From Nitrospina sp. (GTDB taxonomy: Bacteria > Nitrospinota > Nitrospinia > Nitrospinales > JACRGP01), in assembly GCA_024648695.1 (NCBI GenBank), contig JACAVV010000007.1, positions 1 to 64,000 of the forward strand: 64,000 nt of DNA, given 5' to 3'. The position numbers were made by a program, and so were the translations under genes. Positions within the stretch are counted from its first letter, which is position 1. Each line of letters begins with the position of its first letter. This document shows positions 35,038 through 43,802 of this stretch, one piece after another. The notes under the pieces were generated by a model. It was given only the letters and a program-made list of their open reading frames with translations, was not told where the DNA came from and did no database searches.

Positions 35038-35571
35038 ATGGCCAATATTTATGAGTCCGATCTGGATGTCAGCCTTGGCAATAATGTGATTGTGACCCAG
35101 ATGACGCAAGCGATTAACTGGGCCAGGAAATATTCGTTTTTCATTTACCCTTTTATCACCGCATGTTGTGGAATGGAATTTATGTCGGTTGCAGGGCCAC
35201 GATACGACCTGGACCGGTTTGGGGCCGCGTTTCCACGCTTTTCTCCACGGCAAGCAGATTTGCTGATGGTGGTGGGAACGATCAGTCACAAGCAGGCGCC
35301 TATTCTGGTGAAGGTTTACAATCAAATGACTGAACCCAAATGGGTGGTGGCTTATGGTGTGTGCACGGTTTCCGGCGGATTCTACGACAATTACGCGACG
35401 GTTATGGGAATCGACACGCTGATCCCGGTAGACGTTTATATTCCGGGCTGTCCACCACGACCTGAAATGGTGATCGATGCCTTGATTCAATTGCAGGACA
35501 AGGTCCAGGGCGAAAGCCTGAGCGACCACGTTAAGGGTCCTGCCATGGTGACTCCAGCGAGCAAACTCTAG
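35038..35571 (+). CDS. nuoB: NADH-quinone oxidoreductase subunit B
   Basis: A 177-residue subunit of respiratory complex I that holds cluster N2, the last Fe-S centre before quinone. Ligand cysteines are visible: the adjacent pair in TACCGMEF, one in YGVCTVSGG and one in IPGCPPRPE. Other landmarks: ARYDLDRFG-like (PRYDLDRFGAAFPRFSPRQAD) and GTISHKQAP. AGGAG precedes the ATG. Unusually, no other nuo gene flanks it; it is a single-gene unit with its own strong terminator. Confidence 0.96.
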   Translation: MANIYESDLDVSLGNNVIVTQMTQAINWARKYSFFIYPFITACCGMEFMSVAGPRYDLDRFGAAFPRFSPRQADLLMVVGTISHKQAPILVKVYNQMTEPKWVVAYGVCTVSGGFYDNYATVMGIDTLIPVDVYIPGCPPRPEMVIDALIQLQDKVQGESLSDHVKGPAMVTPASKL

Positions 35572-35580
35572 TTCGACGTA

Positions 35581-36906
35581 TTACTTTAAAGAGCTTGAAT
35601 TCTGGGACTGCTTCCAGGCTTCAAGCTCTTTTTTTGTGCTTTCCTGCCAGGCCCGGGCGGCGTCTCTTTCAATGGCCGTCACTCCCTTTTGAGCGCTCCA
35701 GCGTCCCATAGCAGTCACCTGCCGTTCGACGTAAGTTATAAAATCGTCTGCGTTCTTCGGTACGAGGTCCAGCGTGCCATCTTCCTTGACATAATTATTC
35801 TTTAAAAAATGAAAATAGAGGACCAGGCGTTCGCGCGCATCGTTTATTTTCAGCTTGTATTGCATGAACAACAGGGCCTCTTTTTTGCGGTCGATTTTAT
35901 ATCCCAGAGCGGTGTTATCGATTTTATCCATTTGCTCTTTTAACAGAGGAAAACATTTCCCGGCTTGATCCGCGCTTAATAAAGATTCGGGAAGTTTCCA
36001 GGTTTTAGCGGCCACCAGGTCCAGCGCAATAGAGGGAATGCCGGTGCGGTCGCTCATATAGGCGATTTCCAAAGCGCGCTCCCTGTTTAAACGCGACACT
36101 TCTTTAAACAGTGGCCGCATTGTTTCGATCACTCGCTTCAACTGGCCCAGGGCTTCGGGATCAAATCCCTGTCCATACCATTGCACCTGTCTGGGAAGAG
36201 CGGAGTTTTCCTGAACGTCTTTCGCGAAAAACTTTTTTGTCAGACTGTTGAAATTCTTCATCCCATAGGCGCTCACCACATTTTCAAAGTAGGGGAAATT
36301 CAGGATCACGAAACGCGGGTCCGCCAGGGCATTCATGGAATAGGCTTCCAGTTCATTCACGTGGCCCAGGAAGGATTGCGCCAAATGCAGGGTTTCGTGC
36401 GAATGTGTCTCCCAATTGTAAGCATGCTTGTCGATCAGAATAGAACGGGGCGAAACGCGGATTGTATCGAAGGTGGCGTGCGCGAACTGCCCTTCCTGCA
36501 ATAGCGCATTCGGATAGCTTTGGATAATGTACTGTTGCAAGGGAAGGCGTTTCAGATCCGGGTTCGCGGCCAACAGTTTTTGCCGAATCCCCAGCATGCG
36601 GGTAGAAGCCGCATCAATGAGGTCTTCCCCTTGGTGGCATTGCCCGCATTGGAAATAGTGGAAACCGGGAATATAAAACCGGACGGGGGCTTCGCCGGAA
36701 CTCAATGGAACGCTTTGTTCAAAGGATTCCTCCTCGGTAAATTCGCGTTTTGATTCTTTAAGACCTGAATGCCGGGAGATGAGATGTTCCAATTCGCCCA
36801 AACCGACCTTTTTTTCATTCGCGAAAGCGGGTGCATTCAGGCACAAAAAAAAGAGGGCAGATACCAGGATCGACCCTCTTTTTAAAGTTTTATACAATGA
36901 TTTCAA
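35581..36906 (-). CDS. Secreted monohaem protein with an HExxH motif
   Basis: 441 residues from a TTG preceded by AAGG. Signal peptide ends near APAFA. One CxxCH haem site (YFQCGQCHQGEDL, about residue 90). About 75 residues later comes THSHETLHLAQSFLGHVNELEAY: an HETLH zinc-protease-type motif with a Glu about 15 residues on, as in gluzincins. The rest is helical. It could be a haem-linked metallopeptidase or a di-metal protein of unknown role. It lies downstream of the NxrC-like cytochrome on the same strand (gap of about 65 bp) and may be co-expressed with it. Confidence 0.7.
   Translation of the reverse strand: MKSLYKTLKRGSILVSALFFLCLNAPAFANEKKVGLGELEHLISRHSGLKESKREFTEEESFEQSVPLSSGEAPVRFYIPGFHYFQCGQCHQGEDLIDAASTRMLGIRQKLLAANPDLKRLPLQQYIIQSYPNALLQEGQFAHATFDTIRVSPRSILIDKHAYNWETHSHETLHLAQSFLGHVNELEAYSMNALADPRFVILNFPYFENVVSAYGMKNFNSLTKKFFAKDVQENSALPRQVQWYGQGFDPEALGQLKRVIETMRPLFKEVSRLNRERALEIAYMSDRTGIPSIALDLVAAKTWKLPESLLSADQAGKCFPLLKEQMDKIDNTALGYKIDRKKEALLFMQYKLKINDARERLVLYFHFLKNNYVKEDGTLDLVPKNADDFITYVERQVTAMGRWSAQKGVTAIERDAARAWQESTKKELEAWKQSQNSSSLK
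35589..35635 (+). terminator. Intrinsic terminator of nuoB
   Basis: AAGAGCTTGAA (35589-35599) and TTCAAGCTCTT (35620-35630), an 11-bp perfect stem followed by seven T in all. It lies inside the last codons of the convergent monohaem gene, so the same bases serve as terminator on + and coding sequence on -. Confidence 0.85.
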
Positions 36907-36971
36907 AATGAACCTTAGCGGTTAAAGCAGAACATAAGACGATTAATCTTTCTTGTATAAGGAAATATTTT

Positions 36972-38774
36972 CTACTTATGGAGAATGTTTAATCGTTGCC
37001 AGACGCTAATGACCTTACGACCGTTACGATCTTCCTTAACGCCGTCCCAGACCGCCAGCGCGATCAAAGCCGGATCGGTTCGGTTCGCCAACTTTACATC
37101 CCATTTGCCGGTCGCTTTTAGGTCGCGCAGGAACACCACCGTCCATTGACCGTCTTTCCACTCGCCGTAACCTTCGACGCTCTGGTTTTCCGGGTATTGC
37201 GGAGTGATGGTGCCGAAGCCTTCCGAGTTCAGTTCCTCAACTGCGTTCTCTTTCGTGTTGTTGAGGCCTTGCACCGGATTCGACATCAGCCCGCCATAGA
37301 TGAGCGCGTCCATATCGACACCCCCCGTCGAGTATTCCAGATCCCCTTCCGCTTCCAGGGTTTCGGTAAGACCCGCTTTCCAGTGCCAGATGTTCACCGG
37401 CTTGCCTCGATTACCCATTCCGAAGAAAGGCTCGTTATGACCATGCGTGTGCAAAGTGACCGATCCCAGAGCAAACTGAACAGCCGCTCCGTCGCGAAAA
37501 AAGTCCTGACGCGTCTCGACAAATTCGTTCAAGGTCGGGTCGCTCCAGCGCAAGCGGATGGCGATTTGCTCGCCGTTGTTTACAGAGGCAAAGTTCATCG
37601 TTTCCACCGCCCCCCGTCGTGCTGACAGCGGTTTCATCAGAATTTCGGTGCTCTTGATATCCTTCCAAACCGGATTGTTCACTTCGGTGTCCAATTCCAC
37701 ATCCACCTTATAGGAGAATACATCCGTTTCCGTTTCAGCCGGTTTGATATCCTTGATGAACCGCGAGCGCAAAAAATGTACTAGAGCCCATCGGTCCTCC
37801 TCCGGAAGGTCGGCGTACGACCTCATCGGCGTGCCATCCAGGCCTGTGGAGATGGTGCGATAAATATCCTTTGGTTCCGAGCCGGCCTTGTAGTAGGCAG
37901 GATTTGTGATGTCGTGTACAAACACCGCATGCTTCCAGGCATCCATCAGAGAGTCGGACAACTCGCCATCGCCGATTCCGGAATCGCCGTGACAGCGGTA
38001 GCATTTTTTCGCCTGATACAACTCTTTTCCTTTGGCGACAAGGGCAGGACTGGAAGCTATTTCTTTTATTTTTAAAGGTTCTCCCGGTGGCTCCTTGCGA
38101 AACTGGTTGGAAAAACTTTTGATCAGGTTCACCAGCGACCAGGCATCTTCGGGGGACAAGGCAGGTCCCCAGGCAGGCATTGACGTTCCTGGTACTCCAC
38201 GCACGATGGTTTTATAAAGGTCTGCATCCTGGGGAAGCGTTCCAGTAGGTGTGGAGCGGAACTTGAAAATGCCTTTGCGGAAATCCCGCGGCCAGGGGTA
38301 CAGGTAATCTACCGCCGCACCACCACCATTGCCGTCTTTGCCGTGACAGAATACGCACATGTGCAGATAGATATTGCGTCCGCGGGAAAGCAGGGCCTGG
38401 GAAGTTGTTGCGCCCGGTGCTGTTCCCATATGGTCGTGCGCCCCTCTAGTGCGGAAGCCTTCTTCAGGCTTTTCATGTCCCATTGAGGAATGATCCATCA
38501 TGTGGTCCATGTGGTCCATGGAATGGTCCATGCCTTTATTCTCTTCCTGGGCAGGTACCATGTACTCGCCACCGGGGGTTTCAGATTCTTGTCCGAACTC
38601 GATCATTCCTTCCGGTTTTTTCTCCAGGTTTTCGAGATCGTGCTTGTGTTCTCCAGGGCTATGCGCCAGGGCTCCCACGGGGAGAAAAAGAAAACCCGGT
38701 AAAAACAGGATCAGAACCATTCCAAAAACCGCATGCGCGCGGCCTCTGATTGACGAATACCTTAAAACTTCCAT
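36972..38774 (-). CDS. NxrC-like cytochrome: two haem c domains + ethylbenzene-dehydrogenase gamma-type domain
   Basis: 600 residues from the ATG at 38774 (AAGGGGG site 7 nt before); a start 30 nt upstream would lengthen the signal peptide. After the signal (ending GALAHS) comes a His/Met/Asp-rich stretch (MDHSMDHMDHMMDHSSMGH). Next is cytochrome c domain 1 (CVFCH, Met ligand region GTSMPAWG), domain 2 (CYRCH, GTPMRSY), then a C-terminal EB_dh-like b-haem domain from about residue 350 (NPVWKD ... IAIRLRW ... DGAAVQFALG ... NIWHWKAG). Gamma subunits of DMSO-reductase-family enzymes, including nitrite oxidoreductase, have this last domain. No alpha or beta subunit is in the window. Confidence 0.85.
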   Translation of the reverse strand: MEVLRYSSIRGRAHAVFGMVLILFLPGFLFLPVGALAHSPGEHKHDLENLEKKPEGMIEFGQESETPGGEYMVPAQEENKGMDHSMDHMDHMMDHSSMGHEKPEEGFRTRGAHDHMGTAPGATTSQALLSRGRNIYLHMCVFCHGKDGNGGGAAVDYLYPWPRDFRKGIFKFRSTPTGTLPQDADLYKTIVRGVPGTSMPAWGPALSPEDAWSLVNLIKSFSNQFRKEPPGEPLKIKEIASSPALVAKGKELYQAKKCYRCHGDSGIGDGELSDSLMDAWKHAVFVHDITNPAYYKAGSEPKDIYRTISTGLDGTPMRSYADLPEEDRWALVHFLRSRFIKDIKPAETETDVFSYKVDVELDTEVNNPVWKDIKSTEILMKPLSARRGAVETMNFASVNNGEQIAIRLRWSDPTLNEFVETRQDFFRDGAAVQFALGSVTLHTHGHNEPFFGMGNRGKPVNIWHWKAGLTETLEAEGDLEYSTGGVDMDALIYGGLMSNPVQGLNNTKENAVEELNSEGFGTITPQYPENQSVEGYGEWKDGQWTVVFLRDLKATGKWDVKLANRTDPALIALAVWDGVKEDRNGRKVISVWQRLNILHK

Positions 38775-38822
38775 GACAATCCCCCTTGAGAGATAATACG
38801 ACAATTGCCAAATGGGCCAATT

Positions 38823-39314
38823 TTATTTTGTGTTACGGACCAGACGGGCTCCCTGTTCCAGATCTGCAAGCTCTTTCAAATTGAAATAATTTTCCTTGTG
38901 TCCCAGACCGAAATACCAGGCGTTGTCCAGGCCGCGTTCATCGGCACTCCACACATAATAACTCCCGCCGCCGGTGAATTCTGCGGGAAGTCCTATGGCT
39001 TCCGTGTCTTTACTTTTTGATGGGCGCGTGCGATCCCACAAGGCGTTCCATTCTTTCATTGTGGGTAGGCGCCAATCGCTGAAGCCACCAAACTTTTCCG
39101 CGTTTTTCCGGTCGACATACTCCAGGGCGTCGTACCAGGTGACGCCTTTTTTCAATTCTAGAAAGGAGTCTCCTTTTTGCCACATCAGACCGGTTTTAGA
39201 ATCGGTGACGGTTTCGCCGTTGTCAACAAAGCGTGACTCGGCAAAGGCTGGGAAGGTGATGTTGAATAAAAACAAACTGAGAATCAAGACTGATAAAGAA
39301 ACCAACCGCGTCAT
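38823..39314 (-). CDS. Exported DUF1566 protein
   Basis: 163 residues with a signal peptide (ending PAFAES) and GGAG before the ATG. DUF1566 (C-type-lectin/FGE-like fold): VTDSKTGLMWQKGD, TWYDALEYVDRKNAEKFGGFSDWRLPTMKEWNALWD and YYVWSADERG. It lies about 50 bp upstream of the NxrC-like gene on the same strand, so the two may share a transcript. Function unknown. Confidence 0.85.
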   Translation of the reverse strand: MTRLVSLSVLILSLFLFNITFPAFAESRFVDNGETVTDSKTGLMWQKGDSFLELKKGVTWYDALEYVDRKNAEKFGGFSDWRLPTMKEWNALWDRTRPSKSKDTEAIGLPAEFTGGGSYYVWSADERGLDNAWYFGLGHKENYFNLKELADLEQGARLVRNTK

Positions 39315-39827
39315 AGGTTCTCCAAAGGTTAACGTTCGCTATTAAAAAAGAAAAATGACCATCGATTCGCAGGGTTGATTTTGGGCGGCCCATTTATCAA
39401 TGTGAGCCCAATAAATCCCGTAATTCGGGTAAGTTACCCAAACGAAAATATAATAATACCCATTATACTCGTCTCAAAAACCAAATCCCAATTTTTTCCA
39501 CTTCTCCGCGGAGGGCGGGCTTGCTGAAAGGTCAATTTTGATCGGCCTTCATTTAGGGGACGGAGAGGTAACAGTTGTGCGTCCAGGCATCTGCTTTTCT
39601 CCTGCGCGGACGGCGAATTTGCGAAAAATCTACTAAACAGAATTTTCCTCTTAAGACATAATTTCGGGTTGCCTTAAAAATAATGCAATCTGAGTTTTAT
39701 TTTGGCTTCCGGTTGATTAGATTTCCAGTAGTTAAAGCAACTTGAAATTTTATTTAAGGTGAAGCAGTCTTGAAGAATTGACTTTCTTATCTGACTTGAG
39801 CTAAAGCTAAATCAGGAGGGGGAGAAA
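39315..39827. other. Intergenic region, nothing clear
   Basis: About 510 bp between the DUF1566 gene start and the SBBP-type remnant. I see no gene, RNA or strong hairpin, except an AGGAGGGGGA ribosome site that belongs to the remnant. Confidence 0.5.
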
Positions 39828-40225
39828 ATGATGAGACCCTTGTTTTATTTTATAATTATTACTTATAAAAGTTGAAAACGCCTTCGCCAAAATGCCACTC
39901 CGTTTTGAAAAAAATGAAGGACAAGTGTCGGGCGAAGTGAAATTCCTCTCTAAAGGAAATGGCTACACCATGTACCTCACTCCCACCGAATCGGTGATGG
40001 TGCTGACTAAAACGGTTGATTCAGGAAGACAGAAAAACCATTTTGATCCCCTTAAGAAAATAGAGCCTCCCAAAACAGAAACCTCAATAGTACGCATGGA
40101 AGTTGTTGGTGCTAATCCAATTGGCCCAATATGATTCCCGGCAAAGCTTGATTATTGATCCAGTATTAAAGTACTCCACTTTCATAGGAGGCAGTAATTC
40201 TGATCGTGCAAAATCCATAACCTTA
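39828..40225 (+). pseudogene. Remnant of an SBBP-repeat (DUF7948-type) protein
   Basis: AGGAGG and an ATG at 39828 start a short leader, then a frameshift leads to FAKMPLRFEKNEGQVSGEVKFLSKGNGYTMYLTPTESV. After further loss, another frame gives SLIIDPVLKYSTFIGGSNSDRAKSI. In SBBP proteins the first block opens the exported protein and IDPVL-YSTFLGGS-D-A-I starts the beta-propeller repeats about 200 residues later. So the middle is deleted and the repeats are cut off at about 40225, where it is joined to the Pnkp fragment. Confidence 0.7.
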
Positions 40226-40235
40226 AAGGGAAAAA

Positions 40236-40575
40236 TTGGTGGACCGATCTGGTTGGAAAAGGGGGAGAAGGTAGGGTCGTAAAGCCACTGGACTTTTTCG
40301 CCTTCGATCGGCACGGACTCCTGCAACCAGCGGTGAAATGTCGCGGTCCGGAATACCTGCGCATTATTTATGGTCCCGAATATTCATTGCCGGAGAATCT
40401 GGATCGGCTTCGTAAATGCGGGTTATCGCGCAAGCATTCCCTGGCTTTGAAAGAGTTTGCCCTGGGACTGGAAGCGCTGGAACGTTTCGTCCGTAATGAG
40501 CCGCTCAGAAAAACCTATGAATGCGTATTTGGAGTTTTGGCGATGGAAAGTCAGCCTGTGGATCCCAGGCTATGA
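40236..40575 (+). pseudogene. C-terminal fragment of bacterial Pnkp (RNA repair)
   Basis: The open frame from about 40236 reads VGKGGEGRVVKPLDFFAF, then CRGPEYLRIIYGPEYSLPENLDRL, then a helical end with SLALKEFALGLEALERFV, ECVFGVLA and ESQPVDPRL. This is the end of the polynucleotide kinase-phosphatase-ligase used with Hen1 in bacterial RNA repair: the nucleotidyltransferase motif EG-VVKP and its C-terminal extension. The kinase, phosphatase and most of the ligase domain (over 700 residues in the intact protein) are missing. No hen1 is nearby. Confidence 0.75.
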
Positions 40576-40600
40576 GGAAATGTCCGGCGGAGATGTAAAT

Positions 40601-41794
40601 TTAAAGCGGAGTGGCGTCGAGTTGGCGGACGAGGTATTGGGTGATTTCGCTTTTGACCTCACTGGCAATTTTCAGGAAAGAAACCCCGATCTCGTATTCC
40701 GATTCAAAAACCTCAACGCGCACCACATCACCGATCAGGACAAAAGGGCCTTCCTGATCAGGAAGCGGAATCTGTAATTGAATCTTGGTGCCGATGTTGA
40801 TCGGATTTTTACTATGGAACAAGATGCCCCCAACGCTGAGATTTTTACCCGTTCCTATCACGTCCATAGGCGGCACTTTCCCAAGGATATGAGCGTTGAT
40901 ATCACCAAAAAAATCAACTCGTAAATATTGCCTTTTATCTTTTGAATATAACGAAATATTATTTTTCCCCGTGCCCTTGGCCGTATACATGGCCAGATCC
41001 GCGCATTTCACCAGTTCATTTGCATCTTTGGCATCAACCGGATAAGACGCCAAACCACCGCTTATGGTGATGTGAAACCGGTCTCCATTGAATTTGATGA
41101 CCATTTCATCAATTTTGCGGCGGATACGTTCAGCAATGACCAGGGATTTGATTTTATTCGTTTCCGGTAGAATCACCACCATTTCTTCTCCACCGTATCG
41201 GGCGGCAACATCTTCGGCGCGTTTTTCGGCGAGGATCAATTCGGCAATTCCTTTAAGGGCCATGTCACCCGCTTGATGTCCCATGGTGTCGTTTAAGGAT
41301 TTGAAATCATCCAGATCGAGAAACAGTAAGGAAAACTCCGTTCCGTATCGCCGTGCACGGTTGAGTTCTCCATTCAGGGCTTCATCGAAATAACTTCGAT
41401 TGAACAAACCGGTCAGGCCGTCGCAATTGGAAGTGTGTGCGGTCTTTTCGAAATCATTGAGTTCGATTACCTTCGGAGCCTGGAAGGTTTTGTGGATGGA
41501 GGAAAAATAATCGCAAATACTGGTCAACAAACTGACCGGCCTGCCCAGACATTCACCCAAATGGCTTTGATGCGCAAGGATGTCATTCCATTTTTGTTTG
41601 GCAGTACTCTTGTCAAAATCAAGATGGGTCAGCAATTTCAAAAGAACGGGAAATATGTGATCCCCCTCTTTTGATGCGATAAAATTAATCTCCCTGAGAA
41701 AGTCGTCTTCATTTTGAGCGTTCTCCGACAAGCAACGCAGAAGAGACTTCCTTAAAGGTTGTATGGAATTCTCATTCAATGTATTGATTCTCAA
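40601..41794 (-). CDS. Diguanylate cyclase (GGDEF) with PilZ domain
   Basis: 397 residues from a TTG with no clear ribosome site; the start is uncertain. The N-terminal part (1-130) is a helical sensor region of unknown type. GGDEF domain at about 130-290: DGLTGLFNRSYFDEAL, LDLDDFKSLND, an inhibitory RxxD site (RAED) and catalytic GGEEM, where the last residue is Met instead of Phe. A C-terminal PilZ-like domain (about 295-395) has RQYLRVD and NLSVGG (Asn where Asp is usual). It would make and bind cyclic di-GMP. No partner genes adjacent. Confidence 0.88.
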   Translation of the reverse strand: MRINTLNENSIQPLRKSLLRCLSENAQNEDDFLREINFIASKEGDHIFPVLLKLLTHLDFDKSTAKQKWNDILAHQSHLGECLGRPVSLLTSICDYFSSIHKTFQAPKVIELNDFEKTAHTSNCDGLTGLFNRSYFDEALNGELNRARRYGTEFSLLFLDLDDFKSLNDTMGHQAGDMALKGIAELILAEKRAEDVAARYGGEEMVVILPETNKIKSLVIAERIRRKIDEMVIKFNGDRFHITISGGLASYPVDAKDANELVKCADLAMYTAKGTGKNNISLYSKDKRQYLRVDFFGDINAHILGKVPPMDVIGTGKNLSVGGILFHSKNPINIGTKIQLQIPLPDQEGPFVLIGDVVRVEVFESEYEIGVSFLKIASEVKSEITQYLVRQLDATPL

Positions 41795-42333
41795 TAATCA
41801 GGCAAATGACCCGGTTTAAAAAAAATAGAAAAAGTTGATGGAAGGAATAGTGACACCAACAATCATTGTTTCTAACTTTAATGGCAAAACGAAAAATAAA
41901 CAATACCTCAATTGAGGTATTTTAAAAAACCGTATTACATCAACAAAATCAATAGGTTTTTACATGTAGCCGCCAAATAAGGCGAAAAAAATCAAACTAG
42001 GGCTTTTAGTCTTTTCGGAATGGAGCGGATTGTTGAAAAAAGCTGATATTAGTAAAAACCAATTTCACAAAAAAAAGAAGCAGTGTTTTTCTCTTATAAA
42101 TTATATCCTTAGAGGATTTGACGCAACAATAAATTCCATTAAATTTACTATTATAAACAAATTGGACAAAATTGTTTTGGTGGAACCGGACTTTTAAGAA
42201 ATCATTTTTTCTATTTTATTTAATGGCAAAAGCCCCATTTTTCTAAATATGGATTTTTACAGAAACAGGAATGAGTTTGACTAATTGAATTCCATCCAGG
42301 AGTTTATTGTCCAATCGATTGTAATTTAATGAC
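41795..42333. other. AT-rich intergenic region with a 20-bp palindrome
   Basis: About 540 bp upstream of the GGDEF-PilZ gene. The palindrome AATACCTCAATTGAGGTATT (41902-41921) is perfect and resembles the AAATACC...GGTATTT element at about 56934-56954. Otherwise AT-rich with no ORF I trust. Confidence 0.5.
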
Positions 42334-43683
42334 TTAAACTATTTCCAGAGTTTTCAGGTTGGCAAGGGCTTCAGATTTTTTCAATAGATCTTCCCCAAGT
42401 GGGGTAAGGCGGTTTCCAATGACATTGAGGAAGGTCAGTTGTGGAAGGTTACTGGAGTTGGCGAGGTGCCGGGCTCCTTCGTCGCCGATACGGTTGAGCC
42501 CCAGAACGAGTTTCTTGATATTCCCAAGGCACTTGGAGTCCGCTATACATTTGGCACCTTTGGCGTGTATGAAATTATCGATTTCCAAATGCAAGGTTTC
42601 AACACCCATAAGGTTTTGAGACATTGCCAGAGCCTCGATTCCTTCATCGGCAATATTATTGTCACTCAAAGCAAGCGTTTTTAATCCGGTAAACACGGGG
42701 CTTTCCGCAATGGCGACCGCGCCGGCGGCATTGAGTTTATTGGTTCCGAGATCAAGGTATTCCATACCCTCCATATTCGGTGAGGTCGCCAGTTCCTTAA
42801 CACCGGCGGCCCTGAGATCATTATTGTTCAGGTCGAGGTGCTTCAGTCTGGTAATGCTTTTGGAACGCGCCAGTGAAATGGCACTGTCTGCAGTGCTTCC
42901 AACATTTCTTAAATGCAATTCATTAAGACCGCCCAAGTGTGGCGAACCTGCTAGTTGATATAACCCGTCGTCGCCAACAGGGTTATTGTTCAGGTTCAAA
43001 CATTTCAAATGGGAGAACGCCTGGGAACGGGCGAAGTATTCCATTCCCAGGTCCGTGATCTCATTATCCGAAACATTCAGGTTTTGCAACTGGTTCATTT
43101 GGTTAGACTGGCACAGTTGCTCGATCCCCTCATTCCCGAGGCCCGTATCCGTGAGATTGAGTGAAACCAGACCCGCACCTAATTCCGATTCCGCAATCGC
43201 TTTGGCTCCAAATCCTTCAATACGGTTACTCTCCAAATTGAGCGTTTTCGGCCTGAGAGATTTCGACATCGCCAGGGCCTTGGCTCCCACGGCACCGATT
43301 TCATTGCGCGCGGCACTGAGCGTTTGCAGATTTCCAAGGTGGGGGCATTTGGAAAGATAAAAAATCCCTTCGTCATCGATATTATTGTCATCCATTTCCA
43401 GCGCTTCAAGATTGCGGAACACAGTCGACGATGCAAAGTGTTTGAGTCCGGCAGAATTCAGTTCCGTTCGGGAAAGCACCAGTTTTTTCAAAGAAGAAAG
43501 CACGGTCATTTCGGAAAGGATCCGAAAGTCTTTTTCGGAAACTGTGGTTCCCTGAAGGTTGAGTTGCGTGCGGTCGTTTGAAATCGTTTCCTGAACCAAA
43601 GCGACAAAACCTTTGGCTTCAGTGTATTTTTCAAAATAGCGAAGAAATTCCAGGCTATCGTCGATATCCTTTGCTTCGGTCAT
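42334..43683 (-). CDS. Large RNI-type leucine-rich-repeat protein
   Basis: 449 residues, no signal peptide. About 14 ribonuclease-inhibitor-type repeats of 24-27 residues from residue 45 to the end, consensus L-x-x-L-x-L-x-x-N-x-(I/L)-x-x-x-G-(A/I)-x-x-(L/I)A. It differs from the 184-residue relative at 34252 mainly in length. The N-terminal 40 residues are a short cap (DSLEFLRYFEKYTEAKGFVALV). Cytoplasmic scaffold or regulator; no partner suggested by the neighbours (GGDEF-PilZ and ppc). Confidence 0.88.
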   Translation of the reverse strand: MTEAKDIDDSLEFLRYFEKYTEAKGFVALVQETISNDRTQLNLQGTTVSEKDFRILSEMTVLSSLKKLVLSRTELNSAGLKHFASSTVFRNLEALEMDDNNIDDEGIFYLSKCPHLGNLQTLSAARNEIGAVGAKALAMSKSLRPKTLNLESNRIEGFGAKAIAESELGAGLVSLNLTDTGLGNEGIEQLCQSNQMNQLQNLNVSDNEITDLGMEYFARSQAFSHLKCLNLNNNPVGDDGLYQLAGSPHLGGLNELHLRNVGSTADSAISLARSKSITRLKHLDLNNNDLRAAGVKELATSPNMEGMEYLDLGTNKLNAAGAVAIAESPVFTGLKTLALSDNNIADEGIEALAMSQNLMGVETLHLEIDNFIHAKGAKCIADSKCLGNIKKLVLGLNRIGDEGARHLANSSNLPQLTFLNVIGNRLTPLGEDLLKKSEALANLKTLEIV

Positions 43684-43802
43684 TGGGGAGTCCTCTCGAT
43701 TGGATGATAGGCGAATTATATCATTCAGCGGGTAAGGACATCAAAAGAAAGCAGGTTTTTATATATTTCAAACACACATCAAAAACGATTTCCTATGAAC
43801 GG

